Source: Stereocaulon alpinum (Eukaryota > Ascomycota > Lecanoromycetes > Lecanorales > Stereocaulaceae). Taken from it: a stretch of DNA of 64,000 nucleotides. Position 1 is the stretch's first letter. Every line of letters begins with the position of its first letter. The position numbers and the translations under genes are program-made. The notes under the pieces are model-generated. The model had not been told where the DNA came from, searched no databases, and worked only from the letters and a program-made list of their open reading frames with translations. The stretch is from the NCBI GenBank assembly GCA_018257865.1, contig JAEUBA010000081.1, forward strand, positions 87,680-151,679. Direction: 5' to 3'. Shown one piece after another: positions 35,311 to 46,650 of this stretch.

Positions 35311-37371
35311 ATGACGAACGACAGTATACCATATTCAGTACAGGAAGGCATAGAGCTGGCTCTAGCTCAACTTCTCAGGTCAGCCAATGATGTAATCCCA
35401 CGCGAAGTCAAATGCCGCGCGAGGGAGGTTGTCTTTGAATTGAACGGTCGACGAGATCAAAATGGCCTCCCGTGTCCTTTCAAAGAGACTAAGGCAATCT
35501 CCGCACTAAAAGCAGTAGAGGCTGTTTTAGTAGCTACCATAACTAATCTAAAAGACGGCCATGAAGCTCGAAGAATCTCGTTGAATGTAGAGCGATCGGC
35601 ATGCTCTCTCTTTGCCGCATACCTTTCTGCGATTGAGGCCATGTTCAAGGGCAATCCGAATATGAGGGCAAAGCTGAGTGGTCTCCTCTGACGATAAACA
35701 TAGTCTGAACAGAATGCTCACCGACTCAGATACCGACCTCTTGCAGGCCCAATCGATTTTGTACCGGCGTTTTTTAGCTAATTTGTACGAGACAAAAGAC
35801 CCTGCGGCGTACTGTCACCTCCATGGATCGCTCGAAGCTACGACGTCGCTCAACATGATTGGTCTCGAACGTTATCCGCCTGATTTAACCGACAACCATG
35901 ACTGTATTGAATTGATCGAAAGCCGCATGAAGGAATACTCTATAGCAGAACTAGAAAACTTGAATGCGAAGAACAGGCAAGCGGGCGTTATCTGTCTCAA
36001 ATACGACGATTTCAAGCAGATGCCATACGTAAGGAGCCCTGAGACCCCGGTATTTCCCTAACTGCTAATACCGAGTCAGGGCCAAAGTAAGCTGGGTGAG
36101 CCACCATGGCTGTTGGAAAGTATGGAAACTACAACGCCACCAGTACCATTCCGTTCCCAGAAAGAGCGTTGGGGGGAAGTCTTCATCACTTGCTGGCATC
36201 AGAATTTTCGAGCTCTGTAGGATCATTGCAGATCCTACCATACGACGTAGCCTCGCCGATTATGGAGCCGACTTTATCAAGGTCACATCGCCTCACCTGA
36301 GTGATGTACCTTTCTTTCAGATCGATGGGTGAGTGTTATGTTCCCTTGTGCACCCCTTTGCTCCACAGCCCATTCTCTTCGTCTGAAATCTGGGTGAGTG
36401 CTTGCACACTTTCGTGTTCAGGGCGATTGGAATCTTTGCGACGAAAATCGTGTCCCTTAGGCACTGCGGTCCTCTATTTCGAACTCTCTTCCCCTGTTCG
36501 TCATGTCTTTCGGAGTGAAGCCAATTGCAAACAGCAACATGTATAAACACACCCTCGACCTCGATCTCCGCGACCCCGCCTTCCGCGCGCACTTCGACTC
36601 CCTCCTCTCAACCATCGACATCTTCCTCGACGGCTATAGACCTAGTACCCTCAGCCGCCTAGGCTACGGTCCCGCCTAACTTACAGTATTTGCTCGCTTC
36701 AGAAACATAGGCATCATCTACATCTCCGAATCCTGCTTTGGCGCCCTTCCGCCTTCATCAACCGAACCCGCTGATTCCGAATTGAGACGGTGGTCACTAC
36801 GACCGGCTGGCAGCAGATCGCAGACTGTGTCACCGGCCTGGCTTGGACGCAAGGTGTGGAATCCATGGACTTGAATGAGCCTGTTCTTCCGCCTTTCCCA
36901 ATTAGCGATTACGGCACTGGCTGCGCTGGTACCATTGCCGCACTCACGGGCCTTTATTAACGTGCCACGGAAGGAGGAAGCTGGTGGGGTGGCGTCAGCC
37001 TTGTAGGGTATAACGTCTCCCTCTTCAGCTTGGGCCTGTATCCACCCGAGCTGATCTAAGAACTTGAGACGAGATTCCGAAACGCTGGGTTCTATGGAAA
37101 GGGCGAAGGAGGTTTGAAGCATAGCGATAGCGTCGACGTAATTGGTAAGAGGGCGCTGATGGGCATGAAGTTGGCAAGCCCGCAATTGTTTGAGGATGAA
37201 CATTATTGTGAGGCGTGGAATCGGGGGTTTGGAGCTAGAGTGAGGTATGTGAGGAGTGCGGTTGATGTTGAGGGTGTGAGGGTCGGGTTTGAGAGGGGGA
37301 CTAGACCGAATGGGTTTGATGAGGGTGGTTGGGAGGGACGGGAGGTCGAAGCTGGATTTGTTGATGCTTAG
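35311..37371 (+). pseudogene. Broken CaiB/BaiF (family III) CoA-transferase gene
   Basis: Fragments in three frames line up with one fungal family III CoA-transferase. In order: 35311-35691 (MTNDSIPYSVQEGIELALAQ onward), 35678-36028 (DTDLLQAQSILYRRFLANLY), an apparent ancestral 51-nt intron at 36029-36079, 36080 onward (GEPPWLLESMETTTPPVPF), then LAGIRIFELCRIIADPTIRR and LADYGADFIKVTSPHLSDVP, then YKHTLDLDLRDP, FLDGYRPSTLSRLGYGPA, IIYISESCFGA, GWQQIADCVTGLAWTQG, ISDYGTGCAGTIAALTGLY, and finally HSDSVDVIGKRALMGMKLAS to the end. At least three frameshifts are needed (near 35680, 36150-36190 and 36730-36800). In-frame TAA codons lie at 36677, 36958 and 37057, positions where the family would suit Gln (CAA). 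The enzyme would transfer CoA between carboxylic acids. It cannot be made in full. Confidence 0.75.
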
Positions 37372-38327
37372 GGTCGATAAGTGGAGCTGTATGCAGGGGG
37401 AGAATGCATGTGTAATGCGTAAGGTATTTTAGTAAGACGTCCAAAATTTGCAGTTTACATACGCACAGTCCCTCCGCATGCCTACCTAATTCCTTAGAAT
37501 CTCAGCAGCGCATGTAATACATTTATCTTCCAAGTCTCTACGAACATACCATACACAACACAAACCCCTCACCTAGAAAAATCACCCCAGCTATCCGAAG
37601 CCGAGAATCGTGAGTACGTAATGCGATGTCCACCCATAAAGATTATCCCAGTGTCGCTGATCATTCCCATCTTTCGGCATCCACTGCTCGAAATCCGTCA
37701 CATTCTGCTAGTCTTGTTATTACCACTTATCCTCATCCCAGGCTACTGAGGTCAATCCACCAACCACTGACCACTGATCACCTCCACGGTAGATACATAG
37801 TCATTCGAATGAATGTTATCATCTTGTTCGAATTCCTTTCCCGTATTGCTCAGGGTATCACGTATAAATCTCATTTATCCGAATCTGAAATCGGCTAGAA
37901 CTACCTGGTACTCTCTCCTACGTATCTCTGGATCTAGTGGAGTAGAAAGGATATTGCGTAAGGAAGGAATGGCGACGCTTAGATTTAGCCGTGTAGTAGT
38001 TGGTTTTGTGGTAGTGGTATTCTTCGAGGCCGGTGGGTGTGTATGTTTATAGGAAGATTGGGGTTGCGGTCAATTTCTGTAGAGGCTGTTGATGTACGTA
38101 GCGTAGCCTCGGGAAAGTGTGTGGTATGGTGGGGCAGTTGGTTCTCTGATGACAGGAGTTTTGTGGGTGGCTTAACGATCTGGAGATTTCTTCAATTTGA
38201 TAGCTAAGACGGTAGAATTTCCACCACCTTGGTCTGAGACTTGTGGAAGATTTCGACTGCTAGCTACCAGCCCTATAGTCGCGGCCAGGTTCTGGGGGCT
38301 TCTGTCCGTGCCTCTGTACTACTTGCG
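37372..38327. other. Intergenic region, nothing recognised
   Basis: Nearly 1 kb between the CoA-transferase relic and the RRM gene. I see no gene, RNA or repeat. Confidence 0.45.
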
Positions 38328-39397
38328 CTATGACAAGTGCTGCTGTTCTCGCTCCCAATTTTCGCGTTCATGAATTTTGCGAGACTCAGGGCCTTTGGCA
38401 GGCTGTACACGGATCTTTACACCCCACGCCAGCCTCCCGTTCGTCGCTTTCATGGCTCGTTCAGCCTCATCTGCGGTCGAGAAGTCCACAAATAGGAAGC
38501 GGTGATTCCAAGCTTTTGGATCACCATATGCTGGTGGTCGTGGCACAACTACTTTACTCACAGCCTCCCTTCGAATTTGTCAGCAGGTGCTGAACTCGAG
38601 CACTTGGCCAAGACCTACACATTATACCCTGTGAAGAGCTTGCGTACGTCTGCGTTGACCACGTGATGGTCAGGCATTGGAGGCAATCCACCCACAAATA
38701 ATCGACGTCCTTGCTCCGAATATTCTTTCCAGTGGTCTGCGGCATCCGTTCGCGTCCAGCGGTCAAAGACGGGGGTTGGACGTCCCCGCACATTGCGTGC
38801 GTCCCCAGTGGACTCAGCTCGCGAATGCTTTCCCGTTGATCTTGCAACACCTGGGCCAAGCTTGACTGGTCGTCCAAGAATTGGTTTCCCACTTAATTCT
38901 AACATCGCTTGGTCCGCTTGTTTTTTGCTCACGAGTTCGACGAAGCAATAGGAGGGGTTCCGACCAGAGTAGGGGTCAATGGACATATTGATGTGTTCTC
39001 TACGAGCAGGTCAAAATCAAAAGACTGAAAACGTGAAGGGAATTGCGAACATCTGGTACTCGTTTGCTGCGAACAAGTCCTTCACGTCATCGGTCTTTGC
39101 CATGTAAGGCAAATTGCCCACATAGAGTCGACGCCCTTCAGCAACGGCCAATAACGTACGTGGATCATCCTCGCCCCTAATAGACTCTCCTAACCTTTGT
39201 TCTGAAACAGCCTCCGCATCTTGCCTCTCTAGTCTGGCGTTGCGCAGTTGAATGTAGTCCCTGGAGAGCGGTCCGCCCAGATCTTGATCTGTAGCGTTAT
39301 TGCTTCTTCTTGGTGATACAGCAATCTTCGTGCGCCAATTGCTAGAAGCCTCGGAGCGTGTTGCTGATTGGTTGGCGATCGAATAAGAAGGGTCCAT
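38328..39397 (-). CDS. Two-RRM RNA-binding protein
   Basis: Exons, read downward: 39397-39051, 38999-38621 and 38564-38328 (320 residues); introns are 51 and 56 nt. RRM1 spans about residues 88-165, with RNP2 RRLYVGNLPYM and RNP1 PSYCFVEL. RRM2 spans about 212-300, with RNP2 RRLFVGGLPPM and RNP1 HRFLFVDF. The acceptor of the second intron was chosen at 38565 (GGGAG|GCT) because it gives GYN-AVSKVVVP in frame. Linkers are charged and end with NWEREQQHLS. Such proteins bind single-stranded RNA; no specific role is recognised. A GTAAGT at about 39453 suggests an intron in the 5' leader or an upstream exon, which would change the start. Confidence 0.82.
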
Positions 39398-40700
39398 CGA
39401 TGTCGCGGATGTGGAGAAGGATAGCTGGAGAGTAACGGTAGCAGACTTACGGGTTGCAAAGCAGTACGGACGAGTATCCTGGACACGTCCTCAGGCCACT
39501 CCAGCTATAGGAAGTATTGCATAAGCGACTGGTCGCCAAGACGAAGTTGAACGAAATTTTTAAATGATACCCTGGATGCTGGGGCAGTTGCTGTTCGCTC
39601 CAAGATGATTTATAACTTGAGTTCCGGCAATATCCAATGTATTCTACCATGCACGAGACAGATCAGAAGAGTTCCACTCGCTCTGATGAGAAGCATTTAT
39701 ATTCGTTGATTACAGAAGAGAGACAGAGATCTCTGGCAGACTGTTGGTTTACCGAAAGCCGTTTCCGGGGGACCAGTGTTTCCGCTTCCGGCGCTAGAGT
39801 CGAGTCAGCTGGGCTCTTCAACCTCCAGGAATGAGCCCCTACATCATGCCCATAGCGCAATCAGCGTCCCATCTAATGGGAATTTCCAGGGCGGCTTTGG
39901 GGCGGACGTTCTGTGCCAGGGGACGCACATAGACCTGAATGGTAATAAACTAAACCGATGTGATTGAATGTTAGCTATGATGATTTTAAGGTACACAGTG
40001 GACGCATGCACTTATGCATGTAGGTGTGCCAAACTGTACCGACTCAGCAGAACTGAGTCCCATAATCATGACGTTATTGGACGGTTCCAGAATACCATGA
40101 GATCCGACTAATATTGTTCTACACATGACGCTGGATTCTGTCTGCTTCCTTGTCACGAAAAAAGCTTTCCAAGTGAGGACAATGATCATCGGAAGGCCAG
40201 CTACAGAACCAAATTCCACATCAGCTTCGCGAGAGATGTCTCACTAGCCAAGAGGTATAAGTAAATGTCTAGATCTTGGGTTGAACGAATGTTATACTGT
40301 GTTTGCTGTCTTCGAGAGATATGCAATCCTTCAACATGAGCCAAAGAGAAATGGGCTCCCTTCCGTTTATATTGACTTCAGCCATCCATGCATACTAGGG
40401 GCAAGATTGGTTCTCCTCTCGCGATGGCAAAGGCGGCTTCGGCCACTTCACTCAACAGTGCTACATGGCGTCTTTCATAAGCATTGCCATCGCAGTGATG
40501 ATTCGCATGGGTCGCGACTCTCGACTGGTAATTTGCTCTTGGGCGAACGTTAGCAACATTAGTCAATCATTATCCGCGATCCTGCGTGAAGGAATCATCC
40601 GGGAGTGTGTCATGAGCTATTAGTCGTTCGTTCTTCGTTGTAAGAGTCCATAAGATAATCTCTCTCCCCCTCTCAAAACTTACACTCAAGACCGTCAAGA
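39398..40700. promoter_or_regulatory. Intergenic region upstream of the RRM and hydrolase genes
   Basis: Promoters of the divergent RRM and hydrolase genes must be here. A CT-rich stretch (TCTCTCCCCCTCTC, about 40660-40674) precedes the hydrolase start and looks like a fungal core promoter. No gene is recognised in the 1.3 kb. Confidence 0.4.
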
Positions 40701-41577
40701 ATGTCTCAACCTACTACAAGACCGACAGTTGTCTTTGTCCATGGAGCATGGCACAAAGCCTCCTGTTGGGACGCCACTCGTGCAGAGCTACACAAGCTTG
40801 ACTACCCTACCGAAGCAATCCAACTCAAGAGCTCAGGCAGCGCTGTGGCTACTCATCGTGAGGACGCAGCAATCATTCGAGGTGCACTGGAATCCTTGAT
40901 CTTACAAGGCAAACACGTTGTCCTTGTTATGCATTCCTATGGCGGCAAGGCAGGAGCAAACGCAGTGAGCGGGTTAGGATTTGCTGCAAGAGATCAGAGT
41001 CGTGAGAAAGGCGGAATCATACATTGTGTATTCCTTGCCGGTTTCCTGATCCCTAAGGGCAAGAGTCTTGTCGATATGTTTCCTGGCCGGCCAGAATACA
41101 TTGTTCTTGATGTATGTTCCATTTTGATCGTCGAGATTTCGAAAGACAACAATACAATCTGGCTAATATTGGTTGGAATTGCAGCCCGAGGACCCAAGAT
41201 TTCTCGTTGTCAAGGACCCCAAAAAGACTTTCTTCAACGACATCTCCTCCGAACTTGCTCAGCCTTGGATCGAAGAATTGTCACATCAGTCTGCCTATAG
41301 TTTCGCTTCCAAAGTCGACTCGACTGCATGGGGAGACGGCCTTGTACCTTGCACCTATCTGCTCACCGAAAACGACCAAGCTATCCCCTTACTGCAACAG
41401 GAGCGAATGCTGTGGGATGCCCGCAAAGAATCCCGAATGCATTGGACGATTGAGAAGTGCAAGTCTGGCCATAGTGTTTGGTTGACGGAGGTTCCAACTG
41501 TGATACGACTGATTCGACAGGGTGCAGGAGAGAATGTGCCTAGGCGATGGAGTTTACATAGTTCCAAGCACACTTAG
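40701..41577 (+). CDS. Alpha/beta hydrolase (AB_hydrolase_6-like)
   Basis: Exons are 40701-41111 and 41185-41577 (267 residues), with a 73-nt intron at phase 0 giving IVLD-PEDPRF. The fold begins PTVVFVHGAWHKASCWD, with the HG oxyanion motif. The nucleophile Ser lies in VMHSYGG (the G-x-S-x-G position has His at -1 and Tyr at +1). The acid is likely Asp in LLTENDQAIP, and the catalytic His lies in CKSGHSVWLTE. The triad is therefore complete. Size and pattern match small cytosolic fungal esterase/lactonase-like proteins often seen near secondary-metabolite genes. There is no signal peptide. The substrate is unknown. Confidence 0.87.
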
Positions 41578-41961
41578 TCGCCAGTTGACGCTAATATGCG
41601 CGCGACATTATTGCGCCATATGTCCGTATCATATCAGCCTTATCAATTTGCTGTAAACTCAATTCCATCCAAAGTTCTCCCTCATTCTTTGAAACGACCT
41701 CCATTCGATACCATTCTGCATTACTACGTATCACTCCTTTCACTCTATTTTCTCTAGAACTGCATCGTCAATGTTCAGTATCTTTGCGACGTGATCTGGA
41801 TCTTGTTCGCGGTGGTTCCCCAATGGCATCTGGTGCCATCCTGAAGGCCCGGCGCTTAAGATGTTTATATGGCTGATTTGTTCGACTACAATCATACTAT
41901 CGAAAGGAAATCATTGCGTCCAAGATGAATCGAGGACTTATAACACGTCTGAAAGCCTCCC
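41578..41961. other. Intergenic region
   Basis: A 0.38-kb spacer between two same-strand genes; nothing recognised. Confidence 0.4.
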
Positions 41962-42926
41962 ATGCCTCCGAATAAGTCACAAAACCTACCCAGTACCTCG
42001 ATTCGCACAGTCAAACTACCCCATCACCGTCTCCGATCCCTAGCTTCGACCATTCATTCTTTCCACCGCCCAGCACCTGCGCCCTCGCCGCCCAACCGTC
42101 CCATCACAGTCGTCTACATCTCCGACACGCACAACACCCAGCCACCAATTCCCCCTGGAGACCTACTGCTACATGCGTGTGATCTAAGCCCTGGGATACA
42201 TTCGCCGAGATACAAGCGCAACTCACATGGCTATCTCAGCAACCTCACAAATACAAGGTCATTGTGGCTGGGAATCACGATCTACTACTAGACTCGGAGT
42301 TCAAGGAACAGCATCCAGCAAGACGGAAACAAGCTTTGAAGGCAGCCAATGGTGACGCTGAACAAGATGCGCGGAAAACAGCCAAAGATCTCGACTGGCG
42401 CGATCTCATATATCTTGAGAACACGAGCGTGACGTTGAAGGTCCCTGGTGACCGCGCAATTAACATCTACGGCTCCCCTCTGACATCACAATACGATCTT
42501 TCAGCATTCCAGTACCCCGCCTCTGTAGACATCTGGTCCGGCAAGGTTCCCAAAGATACAGATATACTTCTCACACATGGTCCTCCCCGGACCTATCTCG
42601 ACGGTATCAAGAAGTCTGGATGTACGTTCCTGGCAAGGGAGGTGGTAAGGGTTCGGCCTAGGCTGGTGGTTTATGGGCATATACATGTTGGGTATGGAGA
42701 GGAGGAGAGGGTGTTTAATGCAGTGGGGAGAGTCCACAAGGGGATCATGGGCCAATGGCTTGGGTGGGGTAGTGTGGTTTTGATGGCGTGGTATGCGTTG
42801 TTGGGACGCCTTGTCCCGCGCATGTTGATGATGAAGGAGGAGAGGACGACGTTTGTGGATGCGGCGGTTGTGGAGGGGTGGGAAGAGCATAGAGTGAAGA
42901 ACGAGGCTGTTGTTTTGCGAATTTGA
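41962..42926 (+). pseudogene. Calcineurin-like metallophosphoesterase with a frameshift
   Basis: The gene reads as a fungal metallophosphoesterase in two frames. The first frame gives ITVVYISDTHNTQPPIPPGD followed by LLLHACDLS, then drifts. From about 42190 the second frame gives WDTFAEIQAQLTWLSQQPHK, VIVAGNHDLLLD, ILLTHGPPRTYLDG, VVYGHIHVGYG and FNAVGRV. All metal-site motifs are present: DTH, (G)D with the Gly replaced by Cys, GNHD, THGP and GHIH. One base seems missing near 42187-42192. A 33-nt intron here would be too short and would remove a metal-binding Asp. Near the end, WLGWGSVVLMAWYALLGRLV could anchor the protein in a membrane. It may be a young pseudogene or a sequencing error. 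Confidence 0.65.
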
Positions 42927-43130
42927 TGGGGAAGCTGTTAGGGCGGTAGGGTATCTTGCTATGGAGGGATGATGGTATGGTGTATTAGATGAAGGTTCGA
43001 AGATGACGTTCTGTGATGGTGATGCCTGAGGAAAGACTTGGCGTTAGCTAAATATGCCGATTGCAAGTATCTAATGCCAAGGGCATAAGCATAGAACATG
43101 CATCGATCTACGGAGGCTGACACCGAGAGC

Positions 43131-43445
43131 CCTGGAACGGCGCTAATGCTTCTAGTGTGCCAAGTCCCAAAGCCCTAGCCCTGACTTTTGCTTGAATCCC
43201 CGGAACGTGCCCCGTAGATATACGTCGGTAAGGGGTAGGGAGCACAGGTTCGTTAGGGCACGCTCTAGGCGTGCGATACATACGTAGCCGATGATCAATG
43301 ATCTGCGGGTCCTCCTACGCGATCGAGCCCGCCATCCGCTTCCCCTAACGGCAGTCGCCTAGGGTGACCTCTCCCGGGCTGTCCTCAGAAGCTAGGGCAA
43401 GGGCTTCTGGCTCAGCACACTCGAGTCATTAGCGCCGTTCACAGG
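43131..43445. repeat. 315-bp structure with imperfect terminal inverted repeats
   Basis: The left end (CCTGGAACGGCGCTAATG, followed by CTAGTGTGCC) is repeated in inverse orientation at the right end (CACACTCGAGTCATTAGCGC followed by CGTTCACAGG). A second block, AAGCCCTAGCCCTGAC on the left and CTAGGGCAAGGGCTT on the right, extends the pairing to about 50 bp per arm with mismatches. No clear target duplication is seen. It has no coding capacity and is probably a MITE-like relic. Confidence 0.6.
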
Positions 43446-43454
43446 ACTTTTTTG

Positions 43455-43625
43455 GTTAGGAGTTCGACTTGGTTGCGGTTTGATATTTGATCGTATCAGG
43501 TTCGATTCCTGATGGCGCTGCTGGAAAAGTACGAAATTACTATGTACACTATTTTACCCAGCGTTATTAGGAATCGAATTTAGTGCGATTAAGTGTTGAA
43601 TCGCAAACGCTAAGCTCGGTTGCAG
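43455..43625. repeat. Foldback element with tRNA-3'-half-like arms
   Basis: Left arm 43473-43520 and right arm 43559-43606 are inverted copies, separated by a 38-nt spacer. Each contains a tRNA B-box-like GGTTCGATTCC or its mutated form and ends in GGCGCT/AACGCT. A third, partial copy with part of the spacer lies at 11142-11224. Differences are mostly transitions, suggesting RIP or CpN deamination. Confidence 0.7.
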
Positions 43626-43950
43626 ACTCTAAGGTACTACCTTGGGGATTCGCGACAGACAGGTCTCCGTAAATATATGCTTCGCAGGGTTTCTGCTTAC
43701 CAATGTATTGCGCGCAGTTGTGGGAATGTTGCGCAACTTTCCGAAGCCTACTTTAGGTGTCAGCCTGCGTACCCATCCATTATCCGTTCAACAACAGAAT
43801 TCACTACTCCAACATCTCGAGAGTCCTAACAGAGTTTCTAAACGAGAACGTTGTAATAGCCCTAATGCTTGCTACGGTCTAGATCCTAAAGTCAAAAAGC
43901 AAAACGATCTATCAAGCGTGAATGGATGAGCAGCTGGCCCTCCGTGACGG

Positions 43951-45877
43951 TCACTTCTTTCCCTCTCGAACCTCAATTCCATCTCTCAACTTGAACTCCA
44001 CCATCGGCCCATTAGCTTGCAGCACGAACTTATCCAACCCCTGAAACTCCCCAGTCCTATGCCTCAAGCTCTCTTCGCCCAAAGAAGAATCACCCTGGCC
44101 AGCCGTCGTACCCTCCGCAACCCTCATATCAAACATAAACACCAACCTCGCCGTAACGATCATAAGCTCCTTATACGCCATTCCCCTACCCACGCAACCT
44201 CTGGGGCCAAGGCTGAACGGACAGAAAGCGCTTCTGGTGCGCGCGACAGATTCAGCACTGCTTAGGTCTCCTGGGCTTGCCTTGTCGTCGACGAGCCATC
44301 GTTCGGGGATGTAATCAAAGGGCTGAGGGTGATAGGCGCTATTGTGCTGCAATGCGTAGATTGGGACCCCGACATCGACGCCGGGTGGGAAGTATGTGCC
44401 GTCGATGGTGATGCCTCCTGGGAGTACTTCGCGCGGGAGGATACCGCCGACTCCTGGTGTCATACGTAGCGCTTCGTCGATGCAGGCGCGGAGGTAGCGA
44501 CAGTCGTTGAGTGTAGCGCTGCCGCGAATCTCTTCTGTGTTACTGAAAGTGGTGCGGACTTCCTTTTTGGCTTTGGTAAGAAAAGAGGGATTGAGGAGGA
44601 GGTAGAAAAGTGTGGCAGTGATTGCGGTGGAGGTCGTGTCTGTGCCTGTACAACATTTTTAGATGCAGTTCGTACCAGAATCCCGTTTCTGCGATGCTTT
44701 CATAGGTCTGCCAAAAGGAGCAAAGTAAACCGATGGGATAGAGCCGAGCAATGCTTACCACCCAGAATCAAGAGGCTTGCTTCAGCGACAAGCTCATGCA
44801 AGGTAAAGCCTTCCCCAGTCTCCGGGTCTCTACCCTTTTGGAGAAAATAGAAAACGTCTTTCGTCGTGACCTTATCACCTCTAGCGATACGTTGGTCTGC
44901 CTGTTTTTTACTGAATGCTTCGTATCGGGCATTCGCTTTGGCTAAATCCCGAAATATGAAATCGTCGAGGTGGAGACTGGCAAGTCCTTGCATGTGTCCC
45001 ATCTAGATGTAGATTAGCTGATGGCACTCTGTGTATTGATACACTGTGACCCACGATATTGAGTCCCTGCACTCCAGCTGGTAGTACCTCGAGCATATAA
45101 TGATTGTCGTCGGACTCTAACATGTTGAAAGAATGCGAGAAACAGAGATCCCCCATGATATCGAAAGTCAAGTCATTAGTCCAACGTGACATGTTCTTCG
45201 CTGGACCCCACCCTCTGTCAGAGTCCTTGACTTTGGATGGAACGAAATCCTTAATGTCAAAGTTGTCTTTGCGAGTCATTTTGTCGCAGAAGCTACGAAC
45301 ATTCTTCAAAACATGATCTTCCATCGCCTGGATTGCGCTGTCAGACAGCCCTTGGCTAACAATTCTTCGCTTTCGGCCATGATCTCTCGCAGTGATGGTC
45401 GTTAGAACACTCGGAGCTTTAAAGTAGTGACTGAAAATGTTATAGTAGCTGGATTTTTGAACATTAGCTTTATAGTTGTAGATATCGTAGAGCGCCGTTG
45501 CAGAATTGATGGATACCCTGGACGGGCCATAGCGCACGATAGGTCCTAGTCTCGTCAGTACAGCATTTATAGCAGCTCGAACAGCACACACCGTATGTCT
45601 TGTGCAACTTGTAGAAGTCTAAATGGCGATCACCTGCCCATGCTGTGTAAACGTTGTACCAGTCCGTGGCTCGTGCAATGATAGGTCCTGGAAGCTTTGC
45701 AAGGGGGTGGAGCGTCAATCGGTAAGTGAATAATATGACATACTGCAAGCTCCTCGATCAGGCTCGTTCCAACTGCTTGTTTCTACGTACACGTACGAAT
45801 GCCAATATACCACCTCCAAACAGCACAACCAACGTGCTCACTCTCGCTGCTAACCCCCCGAAAATACTGGGTAACAT
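43951..45877 (-). CDS. Cytochrome P450 monooxygenase (intact)
   Basis: Exons, read downward: 45877-45797, 45742-45592, 45545-45055, 45002-44759, 44645-43951 (553 residues). The start is chosen because MLPSIFGGLAARVSTLVVLF plus GGGILAFYVILFTYRLTLHP makes a membrane anchor followed by the proline-rich LAKLPGPI. Later motifs are the I-helix GGTDTTSTAIT, the E-x-x-R in DEALRM, PERW, and the haem-binding FSLGPRGCVGRG with Cys about 473. Many fungal P450s of this look act on secondary metabolites or aromatic acids; no substrate can be assigned. It is transcribed away from the UbiA-family gene across a 773-bp shared region, an arrangement common in biosynthetic clusters. Intron 4 is unusually long (113 nt). 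Confidence 0.9.
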
Positions 45878-46650
45878 TATAAGAGCTGAAAAGCTGGTCG
45901 TCAAAGGGATCGGAGAAAGGCCCAATGATGTAATCGTGCTAAATGCAAGAGCAATGAAAGGGTGGTAGTTTTAGTGGAAGAGTTTTGTATCTAGAGTCGT
46001 CCAGAATCTAAGTCAGAGGAAAGATTTGGTGCCTATTACTTCAACATATCGGCGGGACTCAAAAAGGCCTCATGCAAGGTCGCCCCGAATTAGCCAGTGG
46101 GAGTGAGCTGAGCATTCAAACTAGGTAAATGATCAAAACGAGGTACGCCGAAAAGGAAAGTATTATCTAATATCCAGCAGTCATCTTTGTCAGTGTTATT
46201 AGTTTTGATATTCAGGATGATGCAGCCGAAACAGTGAATTAGGCGACTTCACACAGGAATCCAACGAAGCGTGCGAGTGACGTGCTACGTGACCTCGAAG
46301 CAACCTTGGAGCTACGGGCCAAGACGCACGGGTTACAACTCAGCGATGATCAGCATCTTCAATGACATCCATAAATCAGGCCGCTACCAGTGCTGCTGCA
46401 AACACATCGTAGATACCGTAAAAGTCGACGACACATCTACCCTAGGCAGCTACGCTAGTCTTGCCAATCCGTGGAAATGTTTCTACGTCCTGTGTTGGAC
46501 GGCGATCAGCCGGAACGGAACATGCTTGCAACGCCCATAACGGCTCCCAATCACAATGTCCCAGATCTTAGCGGTTACGGCAAATATCGCGTAATGATAA
46601 TGAGAAGGGTGGAAAGTCTCCGGACGAGTTAGAATGAATCAGAAGCGAAC
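45878..46650. promoter_or_regulatory. Bidirectional promoter region between P450 and UbiA-family genes
   Basis: A 773-bp spacer between divergent P450 and UbiA-family genes. It could allow coregulation. The 89-residue open frame at 46271-46540 has no recognisable domain. I see no palindrome that clearly marks a Zn2Cys6 binding site. Confidence 0.45.

Larger units (their letters stand above)
42927..43950. other. Intergenic region with inverted-repeat elements
   Basis: About 1 kb without a recognised gene. It contains two inverted-repeat structures (43131-43445 and 43455-43625), listed separately. The open frames at 43620-43929 have no recognisable domain. Confidence 0.5.

Noticed and set aside
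35311..37371. An active, multi-intron CoA-transferase gene
   Set aside because: At least three frame changes and three in-frame TAA codons cannot be removed by introns with plausible lengths and splice sites.
43431..43519. A functional tRNA gene (acceptor-like AGCGCCG...TGGCGCT with B box GGTTCGATTCC)
   Set aside because: No acceptable D arm or anticodon arm forms, the spacing is 89 nt without a clear intron, and the same 3' half recurs as an inverted repeat, so it is a repeat and not a tRNA gene.
46271..46540. 89-codon open frame in the P450/UbiA promoter region
   Set aside because: No motif, and its position matches a bidirectional promoter.
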